Positions 9,348-17,719 of a stretch of DNA of 64,000 nt are shown in pieces; the stretch's first letter is position 1; each line of letters begins with the position of its first letter. The notes below the pieces were generated by a model. It was not told where the DNA came from, searched no databases, and was given only the letters and a program-made list of their open reading frames with translations. The DNA is from Vitreoscilla sp. GTDB taxonomy: Bacteria; Pseudomonadota; Gammaproteobacteria; Burkholderiales; Burkholderiaceae_C. Position numbers and translations under genes: made by a program. The stretch is from NCBI GenBank assembly GCA_018780145.1, contig JADMKA010000061.1, positions 1 through 64,000 on the forward strand, written 5' to 3'.

Positions 9348-9376
9348 TTGACACCGTCCGGGCCCGAGGCTGTAAT
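9348..9376 (+). promoter_or_regulatory. Strong sigma70 promoter for the HU gene
   Basis: A perfect -35 TTGACA (9348-9353), a 17 nt spacer and -10 TGTAAT (9371-9376, five of six matches). Transcription would begin near 9383, leaving a leader of about 150 nt before the HU start. This is the best sigma70 match in the window. The rest of the 253 nt between ttuC and HU holds no gene. Confidence 0.75.
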
Positions 9377-9532
9377 GATTTTTCGCTCGTGTACGGGGCC
9401 ACTGCCACGGCCGCGCAGGATCTGCAACAGACTTGACCCGGTGGCCACTGCAGTTCAGTGCGGGCAATGAAATCTGTCGCACACGACACACCAGCAAGAC
9501 CATTGCGAGAACATCGAGAGAGGGGCATCTTC

Positions 9533-9805
9533 GTGAACAAATCCGAGTTGATCGAGCACATTGCGCGCCAGGCCGACATTTCCAAGGCCGCCGCCACGCG
9601 GGCCCTGGAGGCCGTGATCGGGGGCGTGAAAGTCACCCTGAAAAAGGGTGGCAGTGTGTCGATCGTGGGCTTCGGCACTTTCGCCGTCACCAAGCGCGCC
9701 GCTCGCACTGGCCGCAATCCGCGCACCGGCGCCGCGATCAAGATCAAGTCGGCCAAGGTCCCGAAGTTCCGCCCTGGCAAGGGCCTGAAAGACGCGCTGA
9801 ACTGA
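9533..9805 (+). CDS. hupB: DNA-binding protein HU
   Basis: 90 residues, the canonical HU length. HU dimers bend and compact DNA. The sequence [25 protein letters not shown] forms the dimerisation helices, [21 protein letters not shown] (about 46-66) is the beta arm with the intercalating RNPxTG proline, and the end is [16 protein letters not shown]. The start is a GTG with an AGAGAGGGG Shine-Dalgarno about 9 nt upstream; an earlier in-frame ATG would add 25 residues absent from the family. tRNA-Val follows 11 nt after the stop, so the tRNA is probably processed from the same transcript. Confidence 0.96.
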   Translation: MNKSELIEHIARQADISKAAATRALEAVIGGVKVTLKKGGSVSIVGFGTFAVTKRAARTGRNPRTGAAIKIKSAKVPKFRPGKGLKDALN

Positions 9806-9816
9806 GGGGCACCCCC

Positions 9817-9892
9817 GGGTGCTTAGCTCAGTTGGTAGAGCGGCGCCCTTACAAGGCGTAGGTCGGGGGTTCGAGCCCCTCAGCACCCACCA
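9817..9892 (+). tRNA. tRNA-Val (anticodon UAC)
   Basis: 76 nt including an encoded CCA. The acceptor stem GGGTGCT pairs with AGCACCC, the D arm is AGCTCAGTTGGTAGAGC, and the anticodon arm CGCCCTTACAAGGCG presents UAC. The T arm is CGGGGGTTCGAGCCCCT. It lies 11 nt after HU and probably shares its transcript. Confidence 0.97.
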
Positions 9893-9925
9893 CCCGGCGT
9901 GTCGGCCACGACAGCGGGCATCACT

Positions 9926-9931
9926 TAGAAT
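9926..9931 (+). promoter_or_regulatory. Putative -10 element TAGAAT ahead of ppiD
   Basis: TAGAAT followed by CC, the same TAGAATCC octamer seen at 9330 and on the minus strand upstream of the Bax-inhibitor gene. No clear -35 is visible. Transcripts from here would meet the terminator at 9962-9992 before reaching ppiD. Confidence 0.35.
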
Positions 9932-9961
9932 CCAGGGCTGCCTGCGCAGACCAATGAACAC

Positions 9962-9992
9962 GAGGCGAACTGCGGTTCGCCTCTTTTGCTTT
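9962..9992 (+). terminator. Factor-independent terminator after HU/tRNA-Val, inside the ppiD leader
   Basis: A perfect 9-bp stem, GAGGCGAAC / GTTCGCCTC, with a TGCG loop (9962-9983), followed by TTTTGCTTT. It ends about 32 nt before the ppiD start, so it either ends the HU-tRNA transcript or acts within the ppiD leader. Confidence 0.8.
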
Positions 9993-10024
9993 CAGCGCCG
10001 CGCTTCCTTTCAAGGTTGACCTCC

Positions 10025-11932
10025 ATGTTCGATTTCGTCCGCTCGCACACCCGCTTGCTGCAAGGCCTGCTGGTCCTGCTGATCTTCCCGTCGTTCGTCT
10101 TCTTCGGTGTCCAGGGCTATTCGAGCTTCACCGACAAGGCCAACGTCGCTGTCGCCAAGGTGGGTGGCCAGGAGATCAAGCAATCCGAGCTCGATGCCGC
10201 GCACCGCGAGCAGATCGAGCGCTACCGGCAGCAGATGCCCGGGCTCGACGTGAAGCTGCTCGACACGCGCGAGATGAGGCTGCAGACGCTCGAGGGTCTG
10301 GTGCGCGACCGTGTGATGCGCACCGCGGCCGTGAAGGAAAACCTGATCGTCACCGACCAGCGCCTGCAACGCATCTTCACGACCGATCCGCAGTACGCCT
10401 CGGTGCGCCTGCCGGATGGCTCGGTCAACAAGGATTTCCTGGCCGCGCGGGGCATGACCTCGCCGATGTTCGCCGAGCAGCTTCGCCAGGACCTGGCCAT
10501 CCGCCAGGTGATGCAGGGCGTGAGCGGCTCGCAGGTCGCGGGCCAGGCGTCGGTCGAACTCGCGCTCGACTCCCTGCTGGAGCGACGCGAGGCGCACCTT
10601 CAGCGCTTCGACGCCAAGGAATACCTGGCCAAAGTGAACCCCACCGACGCGGACATCGAAGGCTTCTACAAGAAGAACCCGTCGCAGTTCCGGTCGGTCG
10701 AGAACGCCGTCATCGAGTACGTGGTGCTCGACCTCGACGCGATGAAGAAGCAGATCACCGTCAGTGACGATGACCTGCGCAAGTACTACGAGCAGAACGC
10801 CAGCCGCTACACCAGCGCCGAGGAGCGGCGCGCCTCGCACATCCTGGTCAATGCACCCAAGGATGCGCCCGCGGCGGACCGCGAGAAGGCCAAGGCCAAG
10901 GCCGAGGGCCTGCTCGCCGAGGCGCGCAAGAACCCCGCCGGCTTTGCCGAGCAGGCCAAGAAGAGCTCGGACGACAAGGGATCGGCGGTCAACGGCGGCG
11001 ACCTGGATTTCTTTGGGCGCGGCGCCATGACCAAGCCTTTCGAGGACGCGGCCTTCGCGATGAAGGTGGGCGAGATCAGCAGCCTGGTCGAGTCCGAGTA
11101 CGGCTACCACATCATCAAGCTGGTGGCCACGCGCGGCGGCGAACGCAAGCCCTTCGAGGCACTGCGCGCCGACATTCTTGAAGAGGTGAGCAAGCCGCTC
11201 GCGCAGAAGCGCTACGCCGAGGTGGCCGAGCAGTTCACCAACATGGTCTACGAGCAATCGGACAGCCTGCAACCGGTGGTCGACAAGCTCAAGCTGGTCA
11301 AGGCGCAGGCCACCGTCCAGCGAACCGCGGTACCCGGTGCCACCGGCCCGCTGGCCTCGGCCAAGCTTCTGGAGGCCGTGTTCTCGACCGATGCGGTGAA
11401 GAACAAGCGCAACACCGAAGCGGTGGAGACCGGCGCGAACCAGCTCGTGTCCGCACGCATCGTCGAGCACCACCCGGAGCGCGTGCTTCCGCTGGCGGAA
11501 GTGCGAGATCGCGTGGTCGCGCAGCTGCGCTCCCAGCAGGCCGCCGCCGCCGCCCGCAAGGACGGCGAGGCGCGCCTGGCGGCGTTGCGCCAGAACCCGA
11601 CCGAGGGCCTGCCGATGGGCCTGACCCTGTCTCGCACGCAGGCCCAGGGCCAGCCCCGGCCCGTGGTCGACGCTGTCTTGCGCGCCGACCTCTCCAAGGG
11701 CCCGGCCGTGATCGGCATCGATCTCGGCGACCAGGGCTATGTGGTGGCGCGGGTGCAGCAGAAGGCGCAACGCGATGCCAAGGACCCCGAGAACGAGCGC
11801 GCCAAGCCCTTCGTGACCCAGGCACTGACAGCCGCCGAGAGCGAGGCCTACTACCTGGCGCTGAAGCGCCGCTACAAGGTGGAGTTGAAGCTGGCCGCGG
11901 CACCCGCCGATGCGGCCTCGGCAGCGAAGTGA
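10025..11932 (+). CDS. ppiD: Peptidyl-prolyl cis-trans isomerase PpiD (SurA-like, membrane-anchored)
   Basis: 635 residues, matching PpiD (about 620). It is a periplasmic foldase anchored in the inner membrane near the Sec translocon. Layout: a short cytoplasmic N terminus, one transmembrane helix (about 11-30), a SurA-N-like chaperone region (about 40-240), a parvulin domain (about 270-370: RRASHILV ... GGDLDFFGRGAMTKPFEDAAF ... EYGYHIIKLV) and a C-terminal chaperone region. The start is the ATG after CAAGGTTGACCTCC; the frame continues upstream but homology and the signal anchor begin here. The gene ends in a low-complexity Ala-rich tail. Confidence 0.93.
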   Translation: MFDFVRSHTRLLQGLLVLLIFPSFVFFGVQGYSSFTDKANVAVAKVGGQEIKQSELDAAHREQIERYRQQMPGLDVKLLDTREMRLQTLEGLVRDRVMRTAAVKENLIVTDQRLQRIFTTDPQYASVRLPDGSVNKDFLAARGMTSPMFAEQLRQDLAIRQVMQGVSGSQVAGQASVELALDSLLERREAHLQRFDAKEYLAKVNPTDADIEGFYKKNPSQFRSVENAVIEYVVLDLDAMKKQITVSDDDLRKYYEQNASRYTSAEERRASHILVNAPKDAPAADREKAKAKAEGLLAEARKNPAGFAEQAKKSSDDKGSAVNGGDLDFFGRGAMTKPFEDAAFAMKVGEISSLVESEYGYHIIKLVATRGGERKPFEALRADILEEVSKPLAQKRYAEVAEQFTNMVYEQSDSLQPVVDKLKLVKAQATVQRTAVPGATGPLASAKLLEAVFSTDAVKNKRNTEAVETGANQLVSARIVEHHPERVLPLAEVRDRVVAQLRSQQAAAAARKDGEARLAALRQNPTEGLPMGLTLSRTQAQGQPRPVVDAVLRADLSKGPAVIGIDLGDQGYVVARVQQKAQRDAKDPENERAKPFVTQALTAAESEAYYLALKRRYKVELKLAAAPADAASAAK

Positions 11933-11956
11933 CCGGCCGCAGAGATTGGCTCAGGC

Positions 11957-11962
11957 TATAAT
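11957..11962 (+). promoter_or_regulatory. -10 element of the tRNA-His promoter
   Basis: A perfect TATAAT 14 nt upstream of the mature tRNA 5' end. No recognisable -35 is found 16-18 nt upstream, where the end of ppiD lies. Confidence 0.6.
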
Positions 11963-11976
11963 CTACGGCTCTCGGT

Positions 11977-12053
11977 GGTGGCTGTAGCTCAGTTGGTAGA
12001 GTCCCAGATTGTGATTCTGGTTGTCGTGGGTTCGAGTCCCATCAGCCACCCCA
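11977..12053 (+). tRNA. tRNA-His (anticodon GUG)
   Basis: 77 nt with encoded CCA. The extra 5' G(-1) typical of tRNA-His is encoded and faces C73 (acceptor G-GTGGCTG with CAGCCAC-C). The anticodon arm CCAGATTGTGATTCTGG presents GUG, and the T arm is CGTGGGTTCGAGTCCCA. A single-tRNA unit with its own promoter and terminator. Confidence 0.97.
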
Positions 12054-12063
12054 CCCCGTCTTG

Positions 12064-12105
12064 AAGACAAAGGGCCCGCGCACTGCGCGGGCCCTTTGTC
12101 TTTGG
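12064..12105. terminator. Bidirectional terminator between tRNA-His and the thioesterase gene
   Basis: A near-perfect hairpin: AAGACAAAGGGCCCGCGC (12064-12081), loop ACT, then the exact complement (12085-12102), followed by T and G-rich sequence. The AAA/TTT ends make it usable on both strands. It separates two convergent transcripts. Confidence 0.8.
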
Positions 12106-12120
12106 GGGCTGAGCTGGGGC

Positions 12121-12537
12121 TCAGCTGCACATCGCCTTGATGTCCTCGGGTACCGGGATGGCCTTCAGGCGGCCGGTGGTCGCGTCGCGCACGACGAAGG
12201 CGCGTACTTCGCGGCCCTCGCACAGCACATCGCTGCCGCGTGTGACGCGGTGGTGCTGGACCAGCACCTTGGCGCGCCACTCCTCGACATGGGTGTGCAC
12301 CTCGATGGTCTCGCCATAGGTGGCTGGGATCATGAAGCGGGTGTTGATTTCCAGCAGCGGCGTGCCGACGATGCCGCGTGTCCTTTCCAGCTCGCGCCAG
12401 GGCGGCACGCCGCAGGCCATGAAGAAGGCCAGCGAAGCCTGGTCCATCCAACGCGAGAAGTTGGGGAAGAAGACGATGCCGGCGGGGTCGCAGTCGCCGA
12501 AGTGGACGTCGACGCGGTGGATGTGGGTCTTGGCCAT
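12121..12537 (-). CDS. 4-hydroxybenzoyl-CoA thioesterase-like acyl-CoA thioesterase
   Basis: 138 residues with a single hot-dog fold. The motif VHFGDCDPAGIVFFPNFSRW places Asp at position 17, matching the catalytic Asp of the Pseudomonas 4-hydroxybenzoyl-CoA thioesterase and its YbgC relatives. It begins 9 nt after the feruloyl-CoA synthase stop and is the last gene of the aromatic-acid operon. No Shine-Dalgarno is apparent, so translation may rely on coupling. A role hydrolysing aryl- or hydroxycinnamoyl-CoA esters, to recycle CoA or release benzoates, is inferred from context. Broad-specificity acyl-CoA thioesterase is the alternative. Confidence 0.82.
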   Translation of the reverse strand: MAKTHIHRVDVHFGDCDPAGIVFFPNFSRWMDQASLAFFMACGVPPWRELERTRGIVGTPLLEINTRFMIPATYGETIEVHTHVEEWRAKVLVQHHRVTRGSDVLCEGREVRAFVVRDATTGRLKAIPVPEDIKAMCS

Positions 12538-12546
12538 GGCGTTATG

Positions 12547-14361
12547 CTAGAGCCGAATCACAGCCGGGTTCGGCACGCTGCTGTAGAGCGCCAGCACCTG
12601 GTCGGCGCGCCGGGTCAGCACTGCGCGCTGGTTGAGGTAACCCTTGTCGGTGATCTCGCCGGCGTCGGCGCTCGGCGGGTCGCTCAACAGCAGCGCGCGG
12701 CTCGGGGCCTGGGAGGATCCGCCACCCTCGGCACGCATCGCCTGCAGGCCGGCGCGAATCCTTTCGGCCAGTTCGTCGGCGGGCAGGGCCCTGGCGGCCG
12801 GGCTGGGGAAGACCAGCACGCCGACTTCCTCGCGGTCGTGGCCAGTCACTACCACATCCGACGCCAGTGGCGACAAGGCCGCCACGGCCTTCACCCGCAA
12901 GGTGCCCACCGAGACCCAGGTGCCGCTCATCAGCTTGAAGTCTTCGGCCACACGGCCGTCGAAGGCCACGCCGCGGCTGGGATCGTCGGGGTCGCAGAGC
13001 TTGCCGGCATCGCCGATCAGGTAGTAGCCCTCGTCGTCGAAGGCCCTGGCACTCAGCTCTGGGGCGTTCCGGTAGGCCGGGAACACGCTGGGGCCCTTGA
13101 CGCGCATCTCCAGCTTGTCGCCGCTGGGCACGAACTTCAATGCCATGCCGGGCAGCGGCGCCCCGATGCAGCCCGCACGGTCGATCGCCCAGTGCACGCT
13201 GGTGATGGTGGGCGAGGTCTCGGTGGCGCCCCAGGCCGAGGTGAACCACAGCGGGCGTTCGCGCACGCGGCGCGCCACGCCCTCCAGCCGTTCCCACAGG
13301 CTTTGCGGCAGCGCGGCGCCAGCGTAGAACACCCCTTCGAGGTTCTGCATCACATCGCGCGCCAGGGCCTCGTCACTCTCCAGGTACGGCAGCAGCATGT
13401 CGAAGCCGCGCGGCACGTTGAAGTAGAAGTTCGGCCGCACCTCGTGCAGGTTCTTCACCGTGCGCTCGATCAACCCGGGCATGGGCCGGCCGTCGTCCAC
13501 GTGCAGGCTCCCGCCGTGGGCCAGCACCATGTTGAAGTTGTGGTTGGCCCCGAAGGTGTGGCTCCAGGGCAGCCACTCCAGCAGGCGCAGCGGATGCCGG
13601 TTCAGGAAGGGCCAGACCTGCGCAATCATCTGCTGGTTGGCGCACAGCATGAGGTGGGTGTTGACCACCACCTTGGGCGTGCCGGTCGAACCGCTGGTCA
13701 GCAGGTACTTGGCGTGGGTGTCGGGCCGTATCGCCGCGAAGGCCGCGGCCACGGCCGGTGTCTCGTCGGCTGCCAGGCCGGTGAAATCCAGGGCCCCCGC
13801 CATCTCGCTCGCATGGTGGCTGAAGACCACCGGCCTCGAGCCGCGCGCGGCCCAGCTTGCCAGCGGTGGGCCATAGACGCTGGGTTCGGCCGCGTAGACC
13901 AGGGCCGGGTCCAGCGCATCCAGGATGGCGTGGATCTTGGTGTGGTCCTGGGTCAGCCGGCAGTAGGCGCTGGAGACGGTGCAGATGGCGCGGCCGATGT
14001 GCATGGCGGCCAGCGACAGCAGCGCATGGTCGACCGAGTTGTCCGACAGCACCACCACGGGCTTTCCGGCAGGCAGCTTCAGATCCAGCAGGCCCTGGGC
14101 GATGCGGCCGACCTCCGCCCGCACCTGCGCGTAGTTGAGCTCGCGCCAGGCGCCGTCCGCACCGCGTTCGGCCAGGAACAGGGCCTCGGGCGTGGTCGCG
14201 GCCCAGTGTTCCAGCCAGTCGCCGATGCAGCGCGCGTGGGGCTGCAGGGCGTCGGCGCTGCGCAGCACGAAGCCCCCACCGGGCAGCGGTTCGCTGAGCA
14301 CGCGCGGCGATGCGAGCGACGCCGGGTCGCCAAACGGGCAGGCAGCGGCAGGGGAGGCCAT
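12547..14361 (-). CDS. fcs: Feruloyl-CoA synthase (hydroxycinnamate-CoA ligase)
   Basis: 604 residues. An adenylate-forming enzyme that converts ferulate, caffeate or p-coumarate to the CoA thioester with ATP and CoA. Visible: the P-loop YLLTSGSTGTPKVVVNTH (about 205), WLPWSHTFGANHNFN, the adenylate motif TSAWGATETSPTITS (about 380), and GYYLIGDAGK with D-x-R in AFDGRVAEDFKL. The overall sequence, including the C-terminal DKGYLNQRAVLTRR, fits the long Fcs group rather than short-chain ligases. I use the ATG preceded by AAAAGGAAT; an upstream GTG at 14397 would overlap livF by 8 nt. No enoyl-CoA hydratase/aldolase or vanillin dehydrogenase lies nearby. Confidence 0.88.
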   Translation of the reverse strand: MASPAAACPFGDPASLASPRVLSEPLPGGGFVLRSADALQPHARCIGDWLEHWAATTPEALFLAERGADGAWRELNYAQVRAEVGRIAQGLLDLKLPAGKPVVVLSDNSVDHALLSLAAMHIGRAICTVSSAYCRLTQDHTKIHAILDALDPALVYAAEPSVYGPPLASWAARGSRPVVFSHHASEMAGALDFTGLAADETPAVAAAFAAIRPDTHAKYLLTSGSTGTPKVVVNTHLMLCANQQMIAQVWPFLNRHPLRLLEWLPWSHTFGANHNFNMVLAHGGSLHVDDGRPMPGLIERTVKNLHEVRPNFYFNVPRGFDMLLPYLESDEALARDVMQNLEGVFYAGAALPQSLWERLEGVARRVRERPLWFTSAWGATETSPTITSVHWAIDRAGCIGAPLPGMALKFVPSGDKLEMRVKGPSVFPAYRNAPELSARAFDDEGYYLIGDAGKLCDPDDPSRGVAFDGRVAEDFKLMSGTWVSVGTLRVKAVAALSPLASDVVVTGHDREEVGVLVFPSPAARALPADELAERIRAGLQAMRAEGGGSSQAPSRALLLSDPPSADAGEITDKGYLNQRAVLTRRADQVLALYSSVPNPAVIRL

Positions 14362-14389
14362 CGGCACGATTCCTTTTCCTTGATTGAAT

Positions 14390-15097
14390 TCAGACACCCA
14401 GGCAGGCGGCCAGTGCGTCGCTGTCGGCCAGTGGCCCGGCGTCGCCGGTGAGCACGACCTGGCCCTTTTGCAGCACCACCAATCGGTCGGCCTGCGCAGC
14501 CACGCGGCGGTAGTCGCGGTCGACGATCAGCGTGGCGATGCCGGCAGCTCGTATCTGCCCGATGACACGCCAGATCTCGGCCACGATCAGCGGCGCGAGG
14601 CCCTCGGTGGCCTCGTCGAGGATGATCACGTCGGGGTGGGTCATCAGCACCCGGCCGATCGACAGCATCTGTTGCTCGCCCCCGGAGAGTTGCCCACCCA
14701 GGTTGCCCAGCCGCTCGGCCAGGCGCGGGAAGGTCTGCATCACGCGCTCGAAGGTCCAGTCCTGCTGGCCATCGCGGCCAGGGCGCGCGGCCATGACGAG
14801 GTTTTCGCGCACGCTCAGGTTGGGGAACACGCCGCGGCCCTCGGGCACGTAGCCGACACCGGCTCGGGCCATCTGGTGCGGGGCGGCGCGGGAGAGATCC
14901 TGGCCGCGCACGGCGATCCGGCCCTCGCGCTGTTTCACGTGGCCGAGCAGGCTGCGGATCAGCGTGGATTTGCCCATGCCGTTGCGGCCCAGCAGGCCCA
15001 CCGTCTCGCCGCGGGCGATGGACAGGTCGACACCATGCAGCACATGGCTGGAGCCGTACCAGGCGTGGATGCCGCTGGCGTCGAGCAGGGCGGTCAT
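14390..15097 (-). CDS. livF: ABC transporter ATP-binding protein, LivF type
   Basis: 235 residues. Second ATPase of a hydrophobic amino acid transport (HAAT)-class importer. Walker A GRNGMGKST (about 38-46), signature LSGGEQQM, Walker B VIILDEATEGLAP. Starts in an ATGA overlap with livG (15094-15097) and ends 28 nt before the fcs start, so it is cotranscribed with it. In other bacteria transporters of this class import aromatic acids as well as branched-chain amino acids (for example the Rhodopseudomonas coumarate system); linkage to fcs supports that role here. Confidence 0.93.
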   Translation of the reverse strand: MTALLDASGIHAWYGSSHVLHGVDLSIARGETVGLLGRNGMGKSTLIRSLLGHVKQREGRIAVRGQDLSRAAPHQMARAGVGYVPEGRGVFPNLSVRENLVMAARPGRDGQQDWTFERVMQTFPRLAERLGNLGGQLSGGEQQMLSIGRVLMTHPDVIILDEATEGLAPLIVAEIWRVIGQIRAAGIATLIVDRDYRRVAAQADRLVVLQKGQVVLTGDAGPLADSDALAACLGV

Positions 15098-15843
15098 GCG
15101 TGGCCCCCCAGGTAGGCCGACTGGACGGCCGGATCGGTCCGGATGGCGTCCGGCGTGGCCGAGGCGATGACCGCGCCGTTGACCATCACGGTGATCCAGT
15201 CGGCGATGCGGAACACCGCGTCCATGTCGTGCTCGACCAGCAAGGTGGCATGGTGGGCGCGCAACTCGGACAGCAGGCTGAGCATGCGCTCGGTCTCCTC
15301 GGCACCCATGCCGGCCAGGGGTTCGTCCAGCAGCAGCACCTGGGGTGCGGTGGCCAGGCACATGGCGATCTCGAGCTGGCGCTTCTGGCCATGCGACAGC
15401 AGGCCGGCGGGCCGCTCCAGCACCGCGTCCAGCCCGGCCTGGGCACAGGCCTCGCGGGCGGCCTGCAGGCTCTTCTCGCAGCGTGCGGCGGATGCCCACC
15501 AGGCCCAGGGCTGCTGGAACCTCGATTGGGCGGTGAGACGGCAGTTCTCCAGCACGGTGAAATCTGCGAACACGGTGTTTCGCTGGTAGCTGCGCCCGAG
15601 CCCGGCGCGGGCGCGGCGCGGTTGCGTCCAGGCGGTCACGTCCTGCCCCAGCAGTTCCACCCGGCCCGCCGAGGGCGGGATCTCGCCCGACAGCATGTTG
15701 ATCAGGGTGCTCTTGCCTGCACCGTTGGTGCCGATCACTGCGTGCACCTGGCCGCGCTGGAACTCCAGCGACACGCCGTCCACCGCGACCAGGCCACCCC
15801 AGCGGCGGCTCAGGCCATGGCAACTCAACAGGGGCGCGCTCAT
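15094..15843 (-). CDS. livG: ABC transporter ATP-binding protein, LivG type
   Basis: 249 residues. First ATPase of the importer. Walker A GTNGAGKST (about 37-45), signature LSHGQKRQLEIAM (the usual second Gly is His), Walker B VLLLDEPLAGM and H-loop LLVEHDMDAVF. It overlaps livM by 4 nt upstream and livF by 4 nt downstream, showing a tightly coupled operon. It works with LivF on the cytoplasmic face of the LivHM permease. Confidence 0.93.
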   Translation of the reverse strand: MSAPLLSCHGLSRRWGGLVAVDGVSLEFQRGQVHAVIGTNGAGKSTLINMLSGEIPPSAGRVELLGQDVTAWTQPRRARAGLGRSYQRNTVFADFTVLENCRLTAQSRFQQPWAWWASAARCEKSLQAAREACAQAGLDAVLERPAGLLSHGQKRQLEIAMCLATAPQVLLLDEPLAGMGAEETERMLSLLSELRAHHATLLVEHDMDAVFRIADWITVMVNGAVIASATPDAIRTDPAVQSAYLGGHA

Positions 15844-16817
15844 TCGGAGGCCTCCCCGAACAGGCGTTGCCGAACCAGCGCCGGTACGCCGATCAGGCCG
15901 CGCGGCAGCAGGGCCACGCAGGCGATGATGGTGGCGCCCATGCCGAGGTGCCAGTGCTTGGCGAACGGGCCGAACACCGCCTCGCTCTGGAACAGCTCCT
16001 GCAGCAGGGTGAAGGCAAAGGCTCCCAGCACCGCCCCACGCCAGTGGCCGAGGCCGCCGAGGATGATCATGATCAGCACCGCGCCCGACTGGTGCCAGGA
16101 CAGCAGCTCGGGGTTGACGAAGCCGTCCTTCACCGCGAACAGGAAGCCCGCCAGGCCGGCGATGCAGCCCGACAGGACGAAAGCCGCCAGCTTGTACGGG
16201 TAGGTCGAGAACCCCGCCGCACGCATGCGCTGCTCGTTGGCATGGATGCCGGCCAGCGCACGGCCGAATCGCGACCGGCCCAGCAGGACCAGCTTGCCGA
16301 ACACCGCGGCCAGGCAGGCCAGCACGAAGTAGTAGAAGGTCAGCGGTTTGTCCAGGTCCGCCAGCACCCAGCCGCCGATGGCCAGCGTGGGCTTGAAGTA
16401 CAGGTAGATGCCGTCGGTGCCGCCGCCCAGCGGCGTGTCGTGCACCACGTAGTAGGCCATCTGCGCGAAAGCCAGGGTGACCATGATGAAGTAGACGCCT
16501 TTGGTGCGCAGCGACAGCGCACCCATGAACAGCGCGTAGGCGCCAGCCACGCCGATGCTGGCCGGCAGCAGCCACCAGGCCGAAGCCGCTTCCGATTCAG
16601 GCGACAGGCGCACCGCCGCATAGCCTGCCAGGCCGAACAGCGCCGCCTGGCCGAAGCACACCAACCCGGTCAGCCCCACCAGCAGTTCCAGGCTCAGCGC
16701 CAGGATGGCGAAGATCATGATCTTGGTGACCAGGTCCACGCCAAAGCTGCCCGTCAGCCAGGGCAGCAGCGCCAGCGCGAGGCCCGCGCCCGCGATGCCG
16801 AGAGTTTTGCCCATCAT
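15840..16817 (-). CDS. livM: ABC transporter permease, LivM type
   Basis: 325 residues with about ten hydrophobic segments. The conserved GLTGLVCFGQAALFGLAGYAAV region near the N terminus and the EAA-like loop GRALAGIHANEQRMRAAGFSTYPYKLAAF identify LivM. Two start codons are adjacent (16817 and 16814). The first makes an ATGA overlap with livH, the second a TGATG; AAGGCGGG lies just upstream. Partner of LivH in the membrane pore. Confidence 0.92.
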   Translation of the reverse strand: MMGKTLGIAGAGLALALLPWLTGSFGVDLVTKIMIFAILALSLELLVGLTGLVCFGQAALFGLAGYAAVRLSPESEAASAWWLLPASIGVAGAYALFMGALSLRTKGVYFIMVTLAFAQMAYYVVHDTPLGGGTDGIYLYFKPTLAIGGWVLADLDKPLTFYYFVLACLAAVFGKLVLLGRSRFGRALAGIHANEQRMRAAGFSTYPYKLAAFVLSGCIAGLAGFLFAVKDGFVNPELLSWHQSGAVLIMIILGGLGHWRGAVLGAFAFTLLQELFQSEAVFGPFAKHWHLGMGATIIACVALLPRGLIGVPALVRQRLFGEASE

Positions 16818-17695
16818 CCCGCCTTGAACAGCCCGTCCGGCTTCCACAGCAGGATCAAGGCCATCAGCACATAGATCAGCACCCCGGCAGCCTGCGGGAA
16901 CACCACCTTGCCGAAGGTGTCGACCACGCCGATCAGCAGCGCGGCCAGCAAGGCCCCGCGGATCGAACCGATCCCGCCGATCACCACCACCACGAAGCAG
17001 ATGATCAACACCTGGTTGCCCATGCCGGGGTAGACCGATGAGACGGGTGCCGCCACCATGCCCGCCAGCACCGCGATGGCCACGCCGGCGGCGAAGACCA
17101 CGCGGTAGAGGAACTTGATGTCCACGCCCAGCGACTGCACCATCTCGCGGTTGGTGCTGCCGGCGCGGATCATCATGCCGAGCCGGGTTCGCGTGAAGAC
17201 CAGGTACATGCCCAGCGCCAGCAGCAGGCAGACTGCGGAAATGAAGAGCCGGTAGACCGGGTAGGTCATCAGCTCGCCAAGCGCAATGCTGCCGGTGAGC
17301 CAGTCGGGCGGCGCCACGCTGTGAACGTCGTCACCGACGGCGATCGAGCGCAGTTCCTCGAAGACCAGGATCAGGCCGTAGGTCATCAGCACCTGTTGGA
17401 GGTGTTCGCGGTCGTAGAGGAAGCTGAAGAAGGCCCACTCCAGCAGATAGCCCAGCACGACGGCCAGCACCAGGCCCACCGCCAGCGTGGCGAAAAAGCC
17501 GCCGCCGATCGTGGCGGCCACGGCCGGCGCCAGCGCGTAGGCCATGTAGGCGCCAATCATGTAGAAGCTGCCATGGGCCAGGTTGATGACGCCCATGATC
17601 CCGAAGATCAGCGTCAGCCCCGAGGCCACCAGGAACAGCAGCAGCCCGTACTGCAGCGCGTTCAGGCATTGGACGAGGAGGGTGGCGAGGTCCAT
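16814..17695 (-). CDS. livH: ABC transporter permease, LivH type
   Basis: 293 residues, about eight transmembrane segments. Family motifs GVINLAHGSFYMIGAYMAY (about 35-53) and RAGSTNREMVQSLGVDIKFLYRVVFAAGVAIA are intact. It lies 24 nt downstream of the substrate-binding protein gene and overlaps livM, second gene of the operon. Confidence 0.93.
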   Translation of the reverse strand: MDLATLLVQCLNALQYGLLLFLVASGLTLIFGIMGVINLAHGSFYMIGAYMAYALAPAVAATIGGGFFATLAVGLVLAVVLGYLLEWAFFSFLYDREHLQQVLMTYGLILVFEELRSIAVGDDVHSVAPPDWLTGSIALGELMTYPVYRLFISAVCLLLALGMYLVFTRTRLGMMIRAGSTNREMVQSLGVDIKFLYRVVFAAGVAIAVLAGMVAAPVSSVYPGMGNQVLIICFVVVVIGGIGSIRGALLAALLIGVVDTFGKVVFPQAAGVLIYVLMALILLWKPDGLFKAG

Positions 17696-17719
17696 GGCGA
17701 CGCGCTGCTCTTCTGCCGG

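Noticed and set aside
12061-14451. Long open frame (796 codons) on the plus strand
   Set aside because: Exact complement of the thioesterase and feruloyl-CoA synthase genes; composition (His, Gln, Gly, Arg rich) is typical of antisense frames in GC-rich DNA.
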